Assembly (NCBI GenBank): GCA_902489185.1
Contig: CABTZC010000062.1
Span: 1-9,061 of the forward strand
DNA length: 9,061 bases
From: an uncultured Brevibacterium sp.
GTDB lineage: Bacteria > Actinomycetota > Actinomycetes > Actinomycetales > Brevibacteriaceae
Direction of reading: 5' to 3'
A program made the position numbers and the translations under genes. The notes under the pieces were generated by a model, which saw nothing but the letters and a program-made list of their open reading frames with translations, ran no database searches and was not told the DNA's origin. Positions 1 to 6,313 of this stretch are shown here, piece by piece (position 1 is the stretch's first letter; each line of letters begins with the position of its first letter).

Positions 1-1052
1 AGTGAACCCTTATACATGGTGAAAATCCAGTTAAAGATCTTCACACCAGTAGGAACCGCAATGAGCATGGTCATGAACGCGAAGAACGGCAAGAGAACCG
101 CACCGGTGACGTACATGTGGTGAGCCCACACAGAGATCGACAGTGCCGCAATTGTGATCGTTGCGTACACGAGCATCTTGTAACCGAAGATGGGCTTACG
201 GCTAAATACCGGGAAGATCTCTGACACGATTCCGAAGAACGGAAGCGCAATCACGTAGACCTCGGGGTGACCGAAGAACCAGAAGAGGTGCTGCCAAAGA
301 ATTGGTCCACCGTTCTCTGGGCTGAAGATGTGCGCACCGAAGATGCGGTCTGCTCCCAATGCAAACAACGAAGCAGCCAATGGAGGGAACGCCATCAGAA
401 TGAGGATACCGGTGATGAGGGTATTCCATGTGAAGATCGACATACGGAACATCGTCATACCAGGCGCACGCATCGTGATGATGGTGGTAATGAAGTTCAC
501 ACCACCGAGGATGGTGCCGAAGCCCTGGAAGGCTAGTCCCAGCACCCACAAGTGGCCGCCGATACCCGGTGTGTATGTGGTGTTACTCAACGGGGCATAC
601 GCTGTCCAACCGAACGATGCTGCACCCTGAGGGGTCAAGAACCCTGAGCAAGCGATCAGTGAACCGAACAGGAACAGCCAGAAAGCAAATGCGTTCAGGC
701 GAGGGAATGCCACGTCGGGAGCACCGATCTGAAGAGGCATGATTACGTTCGCGAAGCCTGCAAAAAGAGGCGTTGCAAACATGAGCAACATGATCGTTCC
801 GTGCATGGTGAACAGTTGGTTGTACTGTTCCTTTGTCTCAATGAACTGCATGCCCGGTGCGAAAAGCTCAGCGCGCAACAGCAAAGCCATCACACCACCG
901 ATGCAGAAGAACAGGAACGACACGATCAGGTACATGTACCCAATGGTCTTGTGGTCGGTGGAAGTCATCCAGTTAACGATGACCTTACCCAAGCTCTTGG
1001 GCACTTTGGGTTCATCAACGACCGACTGTGTTTCATTTGCCACTGCAGTCAT
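1..1052 (-). CDS. ctaD: Cytochrome c oxidase subunit I (aa3 type), 3' end missing
   Basis: This is the catalytic subunit of the proton-pumping terminal oxidase, which reduces O2 to water in the plasma membrane. The window holds the first 350 codons, roughly 60 percent of a usual 550-580 residue protein; the rest lies beyond the left edge. Key residues by position: His84 (MHGT, low-spin heme a ligand), Asp113 (GAPDVAFPR, D-channel entry), His262 and Tyr266 in WFFGHPEVY (CuB ligand and cross-linked Tyr), Glu264 (proton-relay Glu of A1-type oxidases), His311-His312 (HHMY, CuB ligands) and Lys338 (PTGVK, K-channel). The 49-residue spacing between His262 and His311 matches the family. The ATG at 1052 shares its A with the TAA of ctaC, and a GGAAGGGG Shine-Dalgarno sequence (1060-1067) sits 7 nt upstream, so translation is probably coupled to ctaC. 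The family and start are secure. Nothing in the visible part looks degraded. Confidence 0.97.
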   Translation of the reverse strand, partial: MTAVANETQSVVDEPKVPKSLGKVIVNWMTSTDHKTIGYMYLIVSFLFFCIGGVMALLLRAELFAPGMQFIETKEQYNQLFTMHGTIMLLMFATPLFAGFANVIMPLQIGAPDVAFPRLNAFAFWLFLFGSLIACSGFLTPQGAASFGWTAYAPLSNTTYTPGIGGHLWVLGLAFQGFGTILGGVNFITTIITMRAPGMTMFRMSIFTWNTLITGILILMAFPPLAASLFALGADRIFGAHIFSPENGGPILWQHLFWFFGHPEVYVIALPFFGIVSEIFPVFSRKPIFGYKMLVYATITIAALSISVWAHHMYVTGAVLLPFFAFMTMLIAVPTGVKIFNWIFTMYKGS

Positions 1053-1942
1053 TACTTTTCCCCTTCCTTGCTGTAAGGGTTCTTGTACCATTCGGTACGG
1101 TCGAGCTCTGGTCCGAGGCGACCTTCGTTGCCTTCAGACTTGAGCTTTTCGGTGTATGCCTTGTATTCGTCAAGCGAAACGACCTTGACGTTAAAGATCA
1201 TTTCTGAGTGGAATTCACCGCAGAGTTCAGCACACTTTCCGAGGTACTCCCCCTCTTTATCCATTCGAAGGTGAAGTGTTTCAACACGACCCGGAGTCAT
1301 GTCACGCTTCTCGAGGAAAGCAGGAATCCAGAACGAGTGAATAACGTCGCGAGAGCGAAGCTCGATCTCAACGTCGGTGTTAGATGGGAGGTATAGCGTT
1401 GGTGCGTCAACTCCGGGCTGTTCGGTTCCGTCGAGGTTGACTTGCTTACCGCCGTAGTACGCGTTTTCGGTGAGGTAGTTGAAGTCCCACGCCCACTGCT
1501 TACCAACGACCTCGATCTTGACTTCGCCAGGCGTGTCGTCGTAGACCGTCTTGTCGAGGGTGTTGACGGTTGCGAAGAAGAAACCTACAACCAAGATGAT
1601 CGGAAGCACGGTGTACATGATTTCCACCGGCATGTTGTATTGCACCTGCACAGGTAGTCCGCGGTCCTTTTTGCGACGGCGGAAAGCGATAATGCAGAAC
1701 AGCATGAGTCCCCAGGTGATGGCACCCACTGCGAGCAATGCGATCCAGCTTCCGTTCCACAGTGAAATGTAGTGGTCGGTGTGGCTCGTTGCACCCTTTG
1801 ACTCTGGTGGGAGGAAACCAACCTCCCACTGTTCTTTCGTACAACCTGCGAGAAGCACCGTGCTGGCTAGTCCGCCTAAAACACCAACTCGCTTAGCCCA
1901 GCGTGCGCCAGACTTGCGTACTGGCTGATTCGGAGAATCCAC
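1052..1942 (-). CDS. ctaC: Cytochrome c oxidase subunit II, lipoprotein with CuA site
   Basis: Subunit II accepts electrons from cytochrome c or the bc1 complex through its binuclear CuA centre and passes them to subunit I. With the GTG start at 1942 the protein has 296 residues. A lipoprotein signal comes first, ending in LLAGC with Cys34 as the lipid-attached residue. Two membrane helices follow at about residues 65-87 and 107-129, then an outer-face cupredoxin domain. The CuA ligands are all present: His202 (VIHSFW), Cys237, Glu239, Cys241, His245 and Met248 in KCAELCGEFHSEM. The reading frame is open further upstream, to 2011, but that extension lacks a ribosome site and would put a long tail before the signal peptide. 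The GTG has GAAAGG 6 nt upstream, so I prefer it. The stop overlaps the ctaD start by one base (TAATG), which indicates one operon. Confidence 0.96.
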   Translation of the reverse strand: MDSPNQPVRKSGARWAKRVGVLGGLASTVLLAGCTKEQWEVGFLPPESKGATSHTDHYISLWNGSWIALLAVGAITWGLMLFCIIAFRRRKKDRGLPVQVQYNMPVEIMYTVLPIILVVGFFFATVNTLDKTVYDDTPGEVKIEVVGKQWAWDFNYLTENAYYGGKQVNLDGTEQPGVDAPTLYLPSNTDVEIELRSRDVIHSFWIPAFLEKRDMTPGRVETLHLRMDKEGEYLGKCAELCGEFHSEMIFNVKVVSLDEYKAYTEKLKSEGNEGRLGPELDRTEWYKNPYSKEGEK

Positions 1943-1948
1943 GTGCAG

Positions 1949-1954
1949 CCTTTC
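1949..1954 (-). promoter_or_regulatory. Ribosome binding site that sets the ctaC GTG start
   Basis: GAAAGG on the minus strand lies 6 nt before the GTG at 1942. No comparable site precedes the longer in-frame start at 2011. Starting here places the charged residues and lipobox at the normal distance for a lipoprotein signal. Confidence 0.7.
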
Positions 1955-1963
1955 GAAACCTAG

Positions 1964-2005
1964 TCGGACCTTTTGAGCGATAAACAACCAGCCCAAATGG
2001 TCCGA
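1964..2005 (-). repeat. Inverted repeat in the ctaC upstream region
   Basis: TCGGACC at 1964-1970 is perfectly repeated in inverse as GGTCCGA at 1999-2005, separated by 28 bp. The nearer arm ends about 20 bp from the ctaC start codon. It could be a pair of operator half-sites or the stem of a leader hairpin. I could not place a convincing -10/-35 pair for ctaC in this 114-bp gap, so its relation to the promoter is open. Confidence 0.4.
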
Positions 2006-2029
2006 ACACAAACCTTGACGAATACACCT

Positions 2030-2046
2030 TACCGCTACATGCGGTA
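2030..2046 (-). terminator. Small hairpin after aat, possible weak terminator
   Basis: TACCGC and GCGGTA form a perfect 6-bp stem around a 5-nt loop, 10 nt after the aat stop codon. No U-rich tract follows, so intrinsic termination would be weak. It may instead protect the aat 3' end or attenuate read-through into ctaC. Confidence 0.3.
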
Positions 2047-2056
2047 GAAATTCATG

Positions 2057-2695
2057 CTAACTGCCCGATTTATGGGAAATTCCTGAAAAATCTACATCCT
2101 GTAGCGCTACTTCGAGTCGTTGACGGTACTCCCCAGCAGAAATTTCCGACACGCCCAAACTCTCGAGATGCTGAGTTTGCCATTGTGTATCGATGATCCA
2201 CGCGTCACCGCACGCACTAGAAAGGACATGAACGAGCTCCACTAGAGCGGCTTTTGACGCATCGGTCACCCGGTGAAACATCGACTCGCCGGCGAAAAGC
2301 TTGCCCAACCAGACACCATAGAGACCACCTGCAAGCTCGCCGTCCTTCCAGACTTCCACCGAATGCGCAACACCTTGGTCGTGAAGTTCGCAATAGATGT
2401 CATGGATCTGTGGCGTAATCCACGCGCCGGGGCGGTCGGGGTCAGCGCATGCATCGACAACCTCGGCAAATGTGGCATCAAAAGAGAACTCAAACTTCCG
2501 CACCGACTTTCGCAGGCTTTTACTCACACGCAAATCGCCCGGAAGCAAAATGCCGCGGCGCACGGGTGACCACCACCCAATCGGTCCACTCCCCTGTTCG
2601 CCCACCCCCATGGGAAACAGGCCACTGCGATAGGCGCAAAGAACCCCAGGCACCGTGAGTTCGTCGCTGACGCAACACAGGTCCCTGGGGTCCAT
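2057..2695 (-). CDS. aat: Leucyl/phenylalanyl-tRNA--protein transferase
   Basis: Aat transfers Leu or Phe from aminoacyl-tRNA to the N-terminal Arg or Lys of proteins in the cytosol, marking them for the ClpS/Clp branch of the N-degron pathway. The 212-residue product is slightly shorter than the usual 220-250. Family landmarks in order: AYRSGLFPMG (21-30), GWWSP (40-44), AWITPQI (91-97), AHSVEVW (110-116), GGLYG and GESMF (123-140, with Glu137 matching the conserved GES glutamate) and IDTQ (168-171, with Gln171 at the conserved glutamine). The ATG at 2695 lacks a clear Shine-Dalgarno sequence. The frame stays open upstream to 2806, but that stretch lies inside erpA and matches nothing in the family, so I reject it. 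The gene begins 37 bp after the erpA stop on the same strand and may be co-transcribed and reached by reinitiating ribosomes. Confidence 0.92.
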   Translation of the reverse strand: MDPRDLCCVSDELTVPGVLCAYRSGLFPMGVGEQGSGPIGWWSPVRRGILLPGDLRVSKSLRKSVRKFEFSFDATFAEVVDACADPDRPGAWITPQIHDIYCELHDQGVAHSVEVWKDGELAGGLYGVWLGKLFAGESMFHRVTDASKAALVELVHVLSSACGDAWIIDTQWQTQHLESLGVSEISAGEYRQRLEVALQDVDFSGISHKSGS

Positions 2696-2732
2696 CGCCG
2701 AGGTCGTAAAAGTTTTCGTTGAAGGGCGAATT

Positions 2733-3074
2733 TTAGCTGAAGGAGTCACCGCACGCGCACGATCCCTGCGCGTTGGGGTTATCGATGGTGAACCCTTGTT
2801 TCTCAATCGTGTCGGAGAAGTCGATGGTGGAACCGTCCAAGTATGGAACGCTCATGCGGTCCACGATGACTTCAACGCCGTCAAAGTCACGGACAGCGTC
2901 ACCGTCGAGCATGCGTTCGTCGAAGTAAAGCTGGTAGATGAGACCGGAACATCCACCTGGCTGTACCGCAATGCGCAGACGGAGATCGTCGCGACCTTCC
3001 TGTTCAAGGAGGCTACGAACTTTGTCGGCGGCAACCGTCGAGAGTTCAACACCGTGGGTTGCTGGTGCGGTCAT
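2733..3074 (-). CDS. erpA: A-type iron-sulfur cluster insertion protein (HesB/IscA/ErpA family)
   Basis: A-type carriers hold an Fe-S cluster between subunits and pass it to apo-enzymes in the cytosol. The 113-residue product has the three conserved cysteines: Cys42 in PGGCSGL, then Cys106 and Cys108 in QGSCACGDSF near the C-terminus. The length is typical. I chose the ATG at 3074 because GAAGGAG lies 5 nt upstream; two earlier in-frame ATG codons (3104 and 3098) lack such a site. The gene has its own 80-bp upstream gap with a good -10 candidate, so it is probably transcribed apart from the dipeptidase. The symbol erpA follows common actinobacterial usage, but iscA or a generic HesB name is possible because the subfamilies are hard to separate by eye. 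Confidence 0.94.
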   Translation of the reverse strand: MTAPATHGVELSTVAADKVRSLLEQEGRDDLRLRIAVQPGGCSGLIYQLYFDERMLDGDAVRDFDGVEVIVDRMSVPYLDGSTIDFSDTIEKQGFTIDNPNAQGSCACGDSFS

Positions 3075-3079
3075 GTGTA

Positions 3080-3086
3080 CTCCTTC
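3080..3086 (-). promoter_or_regulatory. Ribosome binding site that sets the erpA start
   Basis: GAAGGAG on the minus strand lies 5 nt before the ATG at 3074. This strong site decides between three in-frame ATG codons (3104, 3098 and 3074). Confidence 0.8.
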
Positions 3087-3117
3087 ATCATTCGTCATTC
3101 GCACGTCGTCTGTTCAT

Positions 3118-3143
3118 GCGTAACGTACTGTACGCGTATTCTA
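3118..3143 (-). promoter_or_regulatory. Candidate erpA promoter -10 with overlapping palindrome
   Basis: On the minus strand TAGAAT (3143-3138) fits the TANNNT -10 pattern. It would start transcription near 3131, giving a leader of about 57 nt. No good -35 is visible. An 18-bp imperfect palindrome, GCGTAacGTACtgTACGC (3118-3135, 7 of 9 base pairs matched), covers the predicted start point, where a repressor would act. The regulator is unknown. Confidence 0.4.
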
Positions 3144-3154
3144 TTCCGGTTGTC

Positions 3155-4573
3155 TTACTCCGATTGTCCTAAACGGTGAAGGAATAGAGCTTCCGCCACA
3201 ATAGCCGACTTGAAGTCGGGCAAGAACAACGACTCGTTGGCACTGTGAGCGCGCGTGTCTGGGTCTTCAACGCCGGTAACCAGAATCGACGCTTGAGGGA
3301 AGACCTCGAGGAGGTCGGCAATGAATGGAATCGAGCCTCCAAGCCCCATTTCGACGACATCTGTGCCAAACCCGTCGCTGATTGCCTGTTTTGCCACGGC
3401 TACCCGAGGGTCGTCCGGGTTCGCCTGCCACGGTGCGCCCGACTCCTCGGGGCCAAACTCGAGGGTCGCACCAAACGGAACGTTCAGTTCCAGGTGCTGC
3501 TTGAGTTTAGCCAAAGCATCCTGTGGGTCCTGGCCGGGAGCCAAACGCATAGAAACTTTGGCGCGCACAGAAGACTGCAGGGTGTTCGACGAGTGGTCCA
3601 CGTTAGGAATGTCGATGCCGATCACGGTGAGGGCCGGTTTAGACCACACACGGCTTGAGAACGGTCCGGAGCCAATAAGTTCCGTGCTGTCGAGAACCCC
3701 GGAGTCCCGACGAATCGTCGCTTCGTCATAGTCGCTTGAGACATCCTCGCTCTGAACGAGTCCTTCAACCGCAACGGAGCCGTCTGCGTTGTGGAGTGTA
3801 CCCAGCAAACGGATCATGGCCATTCCTGCGTCAGGAACAACGCCGCCGTACATACCAGAGTGGACCGAGTGTTTGAGAGTGCTGAGCGAAAACTCGAGAG
3901 CCACCATGCCACGCAGGCTCACGGTGAGTGCAGGAACGCGTTCCGCCCAGTTCCCCGAGTCGGCGACGACGATGACGTCACCTTCGAGTTTGTCTCGGTA
4001 CGTGTGTAGGAAGTTATTGAAGCTCGGTGAGCCGGCTTCCTCTTCTCCCTCAACGAAAAGAACGACTCCCACATTGAGCTTGTCACCCAGAAGTTTGAGC
4101 GCGGCCAAGTGGACCATGACGCCGGCCTTGTCGTCGGCTGCTCCGCGCCCGTACATGCGGTCGCCCTTGACGGTTGCAACAAAAGGTTCCGTCTCCCACA
4201 GTGCCACGTCGCCGGTTGGCTGAACGTCGTGATGAGCGTACAAAACGACAGTGGGTCGGCCCTCCGGCGCTTCTTTCCGCGCAACAACAGCTGGGTAGCC
4301 GTCTTCACCGTCTGGTGTTTGGGCGGTGAGAATCTCAACCGAGTCAAACGAAAGTTCGCGCGCCAACTGGGCAACGACCTCGGCGCTCTTTTCCACATTG
4401 CGACGGTCATAGGCCGGCCACGCAACGGATTCGATAGCGACGAGCTTCGAGAGCTGAGAAAGCACGCCGTCAAACTCAGCGTCGAGAGCCGTGCGCAAGT
4501 TTTCTGGGGTCAGAGCGTCGGAAACATCGGAATCTGAAGGACCCGCCTGGGCAGGGTGAGAGTTGTTAGTCAT
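3155..4573 (-). CDS. M20 family dipeptidase (metallopeptidase)
   Basis: This is a cytosolic zinc or cobalt peptidase of the M20 family, in the group annotated as dipeptidase or Xaa-His dipeptidase; it probably completes the breakdown of short peptides. The product has 472 residues, and the whole metal centre is visible: His114 and Asp116 in YAHHDVQP, Asp147 in GRGAADDK, the catalytic Glu178 and metal-binding Glu179 in EGEEEAGSPS, Asp205 in VADSGNW, and His443 in AHSANE. His238 (SVHSGMYGG) belongs to the inserted lid and dimer domain that spans about residues 219-345. There is no signal peptide. The ATG at 4573 has no correctly spaced ribosome site; GGAAG lies only 1 nt away, but a -10 hexamer sits 7 nt upstream, suggesting a leaderless message. 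A longer in-frame start at 4633 would run across DUF3043 and is rejected. The exact substrate cannot be told from sequence. Confidence 0.93.
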   Translation of the reverse strand: MTNNSHPAQAGPSDSDVSDALTPENLRTALDAEFDGVLSQLSKLVAIESVAWPAYDRRNVEKSAEVVAQLARELSFDSVEILTAQTPDGEDGYPAVVARKEAPEGRPTVVLYAHHDVQPTGDVALWETEPFVATVKGDRMYGRGAADDKAGVMVHLAALKLLGDKLNVGVVLFVEGEEEAGSPSFNNFLHTYRDKLEGDVIVVADSGNWAERVPALTVSLRGMVALEFSLSTLKHSVHSGMYGGVVPDAGMAMIRLLGTLHNADGSVAVEGLVQSEDVSSDYDEATIRRDSGVLDSTELIGSGPFSSRVWSKPALTVIGIDIPNVDHSSNTLQSSVRAKVSMRLAPGQDPQDALAKLKQHLELNVPFGATLEFGPEESGAPWQANPDDPRVAVAKQAISDGFGTDVVEMGLGGSIPFIADLLEVFPQASILVTGVEDPDTRAHSANESLFLPDFKSAIVAEALFLHRLGQSE

Positions 4574-4586
4574 ACTTCCGATACTA
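4571..4586. promoter_or_regulatory. Interlocked divergent promoters, probably leaderless
   Basis: The two start codons lie back to back with 12 bp between them. On the minus strand TAGTAT (4586-4581) fits a -10 element, with 7 nt to the dipeptidase ATG at 4573. On the plus strand CATACT (4571-4576) is a weaker -10, with 9 nt to the DUF3043 ATG at 4586. Each -10 overlaps the other gene's start codon. Neither gene has a normally spaced Shine-Dalgarno site. Leaderless transcripts are common in actinobacteria. The -35 regions are not recognisable. Confidence 0.5.
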
Positions 4587-5203
4587 TGTTGGGCGTGTTT
4601 GGACGGAAAAAAGACAAGGCGACGGACGCTCACGAAGTTGAGCAGAACGCGGCTCCTGAAGAGCCGACAGTTCGCGATGCCGAAGCTAAAAAGAACAGGC
4701 CCACGCCCACCCGCAAAGAGCAGGAAGCGAAGCGGAAACGCTCCTTGGTGCCCGATGATCGAAAAGAGGCGAAACGCAAGTATCGTGCGGAAATGGCTAA
4801 GCAGCGTGATGAAGCCCGCCGAGGTGTCCTCGAGGGTGACGAGCGTTACCTGACTGCCCGTGACAGAGGGCCGCAGCGACGTTACGTGCGTGACTTTGTT
4901 GATGCCAGGTTCTCGATTGGTGAGCTACTCATTCCAGTGGCAGTGATTGTGCTGCTCGTGGGTATTTTCAGCAACGAACGGATTCAGCTGTACGCGACAA
5001 TCGTGGTGTACGGGCTGTTCGCTTTGATCATCCTGGATTCGATCTTCCTTAACTTCCAGCTCAAAGGGCGTATGGCGCAAAAGTTCGGTGGTAAAGAGAA
5101 CCTGCAGCGTGGCCTAGGATTCTACGCGATTATGCGCGCGATCCAGCTACGTGTTCTGCGCACTCCTCGCGCCAAGGTTAAGCGTGGCGAATACCCTTCG
5201 TGA
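4586..5203 (+). CDS. DUF3043 family membrane protein
   Basis: This is a conserved actinobacterial membrane protein with no established function. The 205-residue product has a very charged N-terminal half (about residues 8-90, rich in Lys, Arg and Glu, probably helical or disordered). A conserved block follows (GDERYLTARDRGPQRRYVRDFVDARFSIGE, about 84-113), then two membrane helices at about 111-128 and 133-155 and a basic C-terminal tail. Both ends are probably cytoplasmic, with a short loop between the helices. I chose the ATG at 4586; a GTG at 4595 (giving VFGRKKD) is a close alternative, and the GTG at 4556 is unlikely because it lies inside the dipeptidase. It has no Shine-Dalgarno site and a -10-like CATACT just upstream. 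Its last 26 bp overlap the end of pyrD on the other strand. I recognise the family, not a function. Confidence 0.85.
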   Translation: MLGVFGRKKDKATDAHEVEQNAAPEEPTVRDAEAKKNRPTPTRKEQEAKRKRSLVPDDRKEAKRKYRAEMAKQRDEARRGVLEGDERYLTARDRGPQRRYVRDFVDARFSIGELLIPVAVIVLLVGIFSNERIQLYATIVVYGLFALIILDSIFLNFQLKGRMAQKFGGKENLQRGLGFYAIMRAIQLRVLRTPRAKVKRGEYPS

Positions 5204-6245
5204 TTTGTGAAGCCCAGCCGGGCCCACGGTAGATCATGCCCGTGTAGCCCTGCACCAGCGACGCACCTGCGGCCAGACGCTCATGAGCGTGGGCCGCAGT
5301 TTCAATTCCACCCACCGAAATCAGAGTCAGAGCGCCAGTGTACGACCGGATGAGTCGCAGGACTTCTGCGGACCGGTCAGCCACAGGGCGGCCGGAGATA
5401 CCGCCGGCTTCTGACTCGGCTAATTCTTTGTCTTTTCCGGAAAGAACGTCACGGTCAATGGTGGTGTTCGTACAGATGAGACCGTCGACACCAGCGTCAA
5501 TGCACATGTCGGTGACTTCAAGAATGTCCTTGTCGTTGAGATCAGGCGCGATCTTGACGAGTAACGGCACGTGGCCCAATATTGACCGCGGGCTAGATAC
5601 GGCCTTGTCTGCTTCATTGCGAACCGCGTCGACAATGGGACGCAACGTGTCAGTCGCTTGAAGATCGCGCAGCCCAGGTGTGTTGGGCGAACTGACATTG
5701 ATGACCAGGTAGTCCGCAAGCGGGCTCAGGAGCCGCGCCGATGTCGCATAATCACTGACCGCGTCATCTGCCGGAACTACTTTGGTCTTTCCAATGTTGA
5801 TTCCAACGATGGGCCGGCGTGACTCAGGCAGAACTTGCAACTTCCTTAGCTCGGATTTGATGTTGAAGACCGCTTGGCGTGCCCCGTCGTTGTTAAAGCC
5901 CATACGATTGAGGATCGCGCGGTGATCCGTGAGCCTGAACAGACGTGGTTTGGGGTTTCCCGGTTGTGAGTGGGCAGTGATGGTCCCGACTTCGATGTGG
6001 CCAAATCCCAAGCGAGACAGTGCACGAATAGCACTACCGTTCTTGTCGAACCCTGCCGCCAAGCCCACACGGTTGGGGAACTGGAGACCAAGCACGTTCA
6101 CCGGATCGGGCGCAGTCCCATACATCTCGGCGAGATAGGAACCAAGACCCGCGGAGTCCAACGCCTTGAGCATTGTCATGCTCAAGTGGTGTGCGCGCTC
6201 TGGGTCGACGTGAGTCAGGACGTTGCGAAACAGGAAGTCATACAC
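5178..6245 (-). CDS. pyrD: Dihydroorotate dehydrogenase, quinone-dependent (class 2)
   Basis: PyrD oxidises dihydroorotate to orotate, the fourth step of pyrimidine synthesis, using FMN and passing electrons to membrane quinone, probably menaquinone here. With the GTG start at 6245 the protein has 355 residues. The N-terminal stretch (VYDFLFRNVLTHVDPERAHHL) is the short helical membrane-contact domain typical of class 2. Then come AAGFDKNG (63-70), NRMGFNNDG (113-121), NVSSPNTPGLR with the class 2 catalytic Ser186, LVKIAPDL with Lys231, GGISGRP, SVGGI and GYTGMIY, the FMN phosphate site. An upstream in-frame start at 6359 would extend into pepA and shows no relation to the family. There is no Shine-Dalgarno site, but TACGAT lies 6 nt before the GTG, so the message may be leaderless. 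The 3' end overlaps DUF3043 by 26 bp on the opposite strand. Confidence 0.95.
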   Translation of the reverse strand: MYDFLFRNVLTHVDPERAHHLSMTMLKALDSAGLGSYLAEMYGTAPDPVNVLGLQFPNRVGLAAGFDKNGSAIRALSRLGFGHIEVGTITAHSQPGNPKPRLFRLTDHRAILNRMGFNNDGARQAVFNIKSELRKLQVLPESRRPIVGINIGKTKVVPADDAVSDYATSARLLSPLADYLVINVSSPNTPGLRDLQATDTLRPIVDAVRNEADKAVSSPRSILGHVPLLVKIAPDLNDKDILEVTDMCIDAGVDGLICTNTTIDRDVLSGKDKELAESEAGGISGRPVADRSAEVLRLIRSYTGALTLISVGGIETAAHAHERLAAGASLVQGYTGMIYRGPGWASQITKGIRHA

Positions 6246-6251
6246 ACCATC

Positions 6252-6257
6252 ATCGTA
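6252..6257 (-). promoter_or_regulatory. Candidate -10 for a leaderless pyrD transcript
   Basis: TACGAT on the minus strand fits TANNNT. It leaves 6 nt before the GTG at 6245, so transcription would begin at or next to the first base of the start codon. No Shine-Dalgarno sequence precedes this GTG. A -35 is not clear. Confidence 0.45.
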
Positions 6258-6272
6258 TCGGGCTGCTTCGAC

Positions 6273-6278
6273 TAGTAT
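6273..6278 (+). promoter_or_regulatory. Candidate pepA promoter -10
   Basis: TAGTAT fits the TANNNT -10 pattern. Transcription would start near 6285, giving a leader of about 28 nt that contains the pepA ribosome site GGAAGGA (6298-6304). The element is flanked by TTCGA (6267-6271) and TCGAA (6278-6282), a 5-bp inverted repeat. No strong -35 is visible. It lies only 15 bp from the pyrD -10 on the other strand. Confidence 0.45.
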
Positions 6279-6313
6279 CGAAAGGAACCCAATAAACGGA
6301 AGGAATGTTACTA

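Noticed and set aside
202..1143. Several open frames of 89-134 codons within the ctaD region on both strands
   Set aside because: They lie in other frames of the ctaD coding sequence, whose full-length translation to the window edge carries every heme and copper ligand.
1943..2011. Longer CtaC start at 2011
   Set aside because: It would add 23 residues before the lipoprotein signal without a ribosome site, whereas the GTG at 1942 has GAAAGG at 6 nt.
2655..3179. A 174-codon open frame on the plus strand covering erpA and the start of aat
   Set aside because: It is antisense to erpA, which has its conserved cysteines and a strong ribosome site. The plus-strand translation shows no recognisable domain and no ribosome site, so it is a shadow frame.
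5212..5223. GCCC-AGCC-GGGC hairpin near the DUF3043/pyrD junction as a terminator
   Set aside because: The stem is only 4 bp, lies inside pyrD coding sequence and has no U tract. It is too weak to call.
6255..6280. Direct repeat GTATCG at 6255-6260 and 6275-6280
   Set aside because: Six bases repeated 20 bp apart in a short promoter region is easily chance, and each copy is explained as part of a -10 area.
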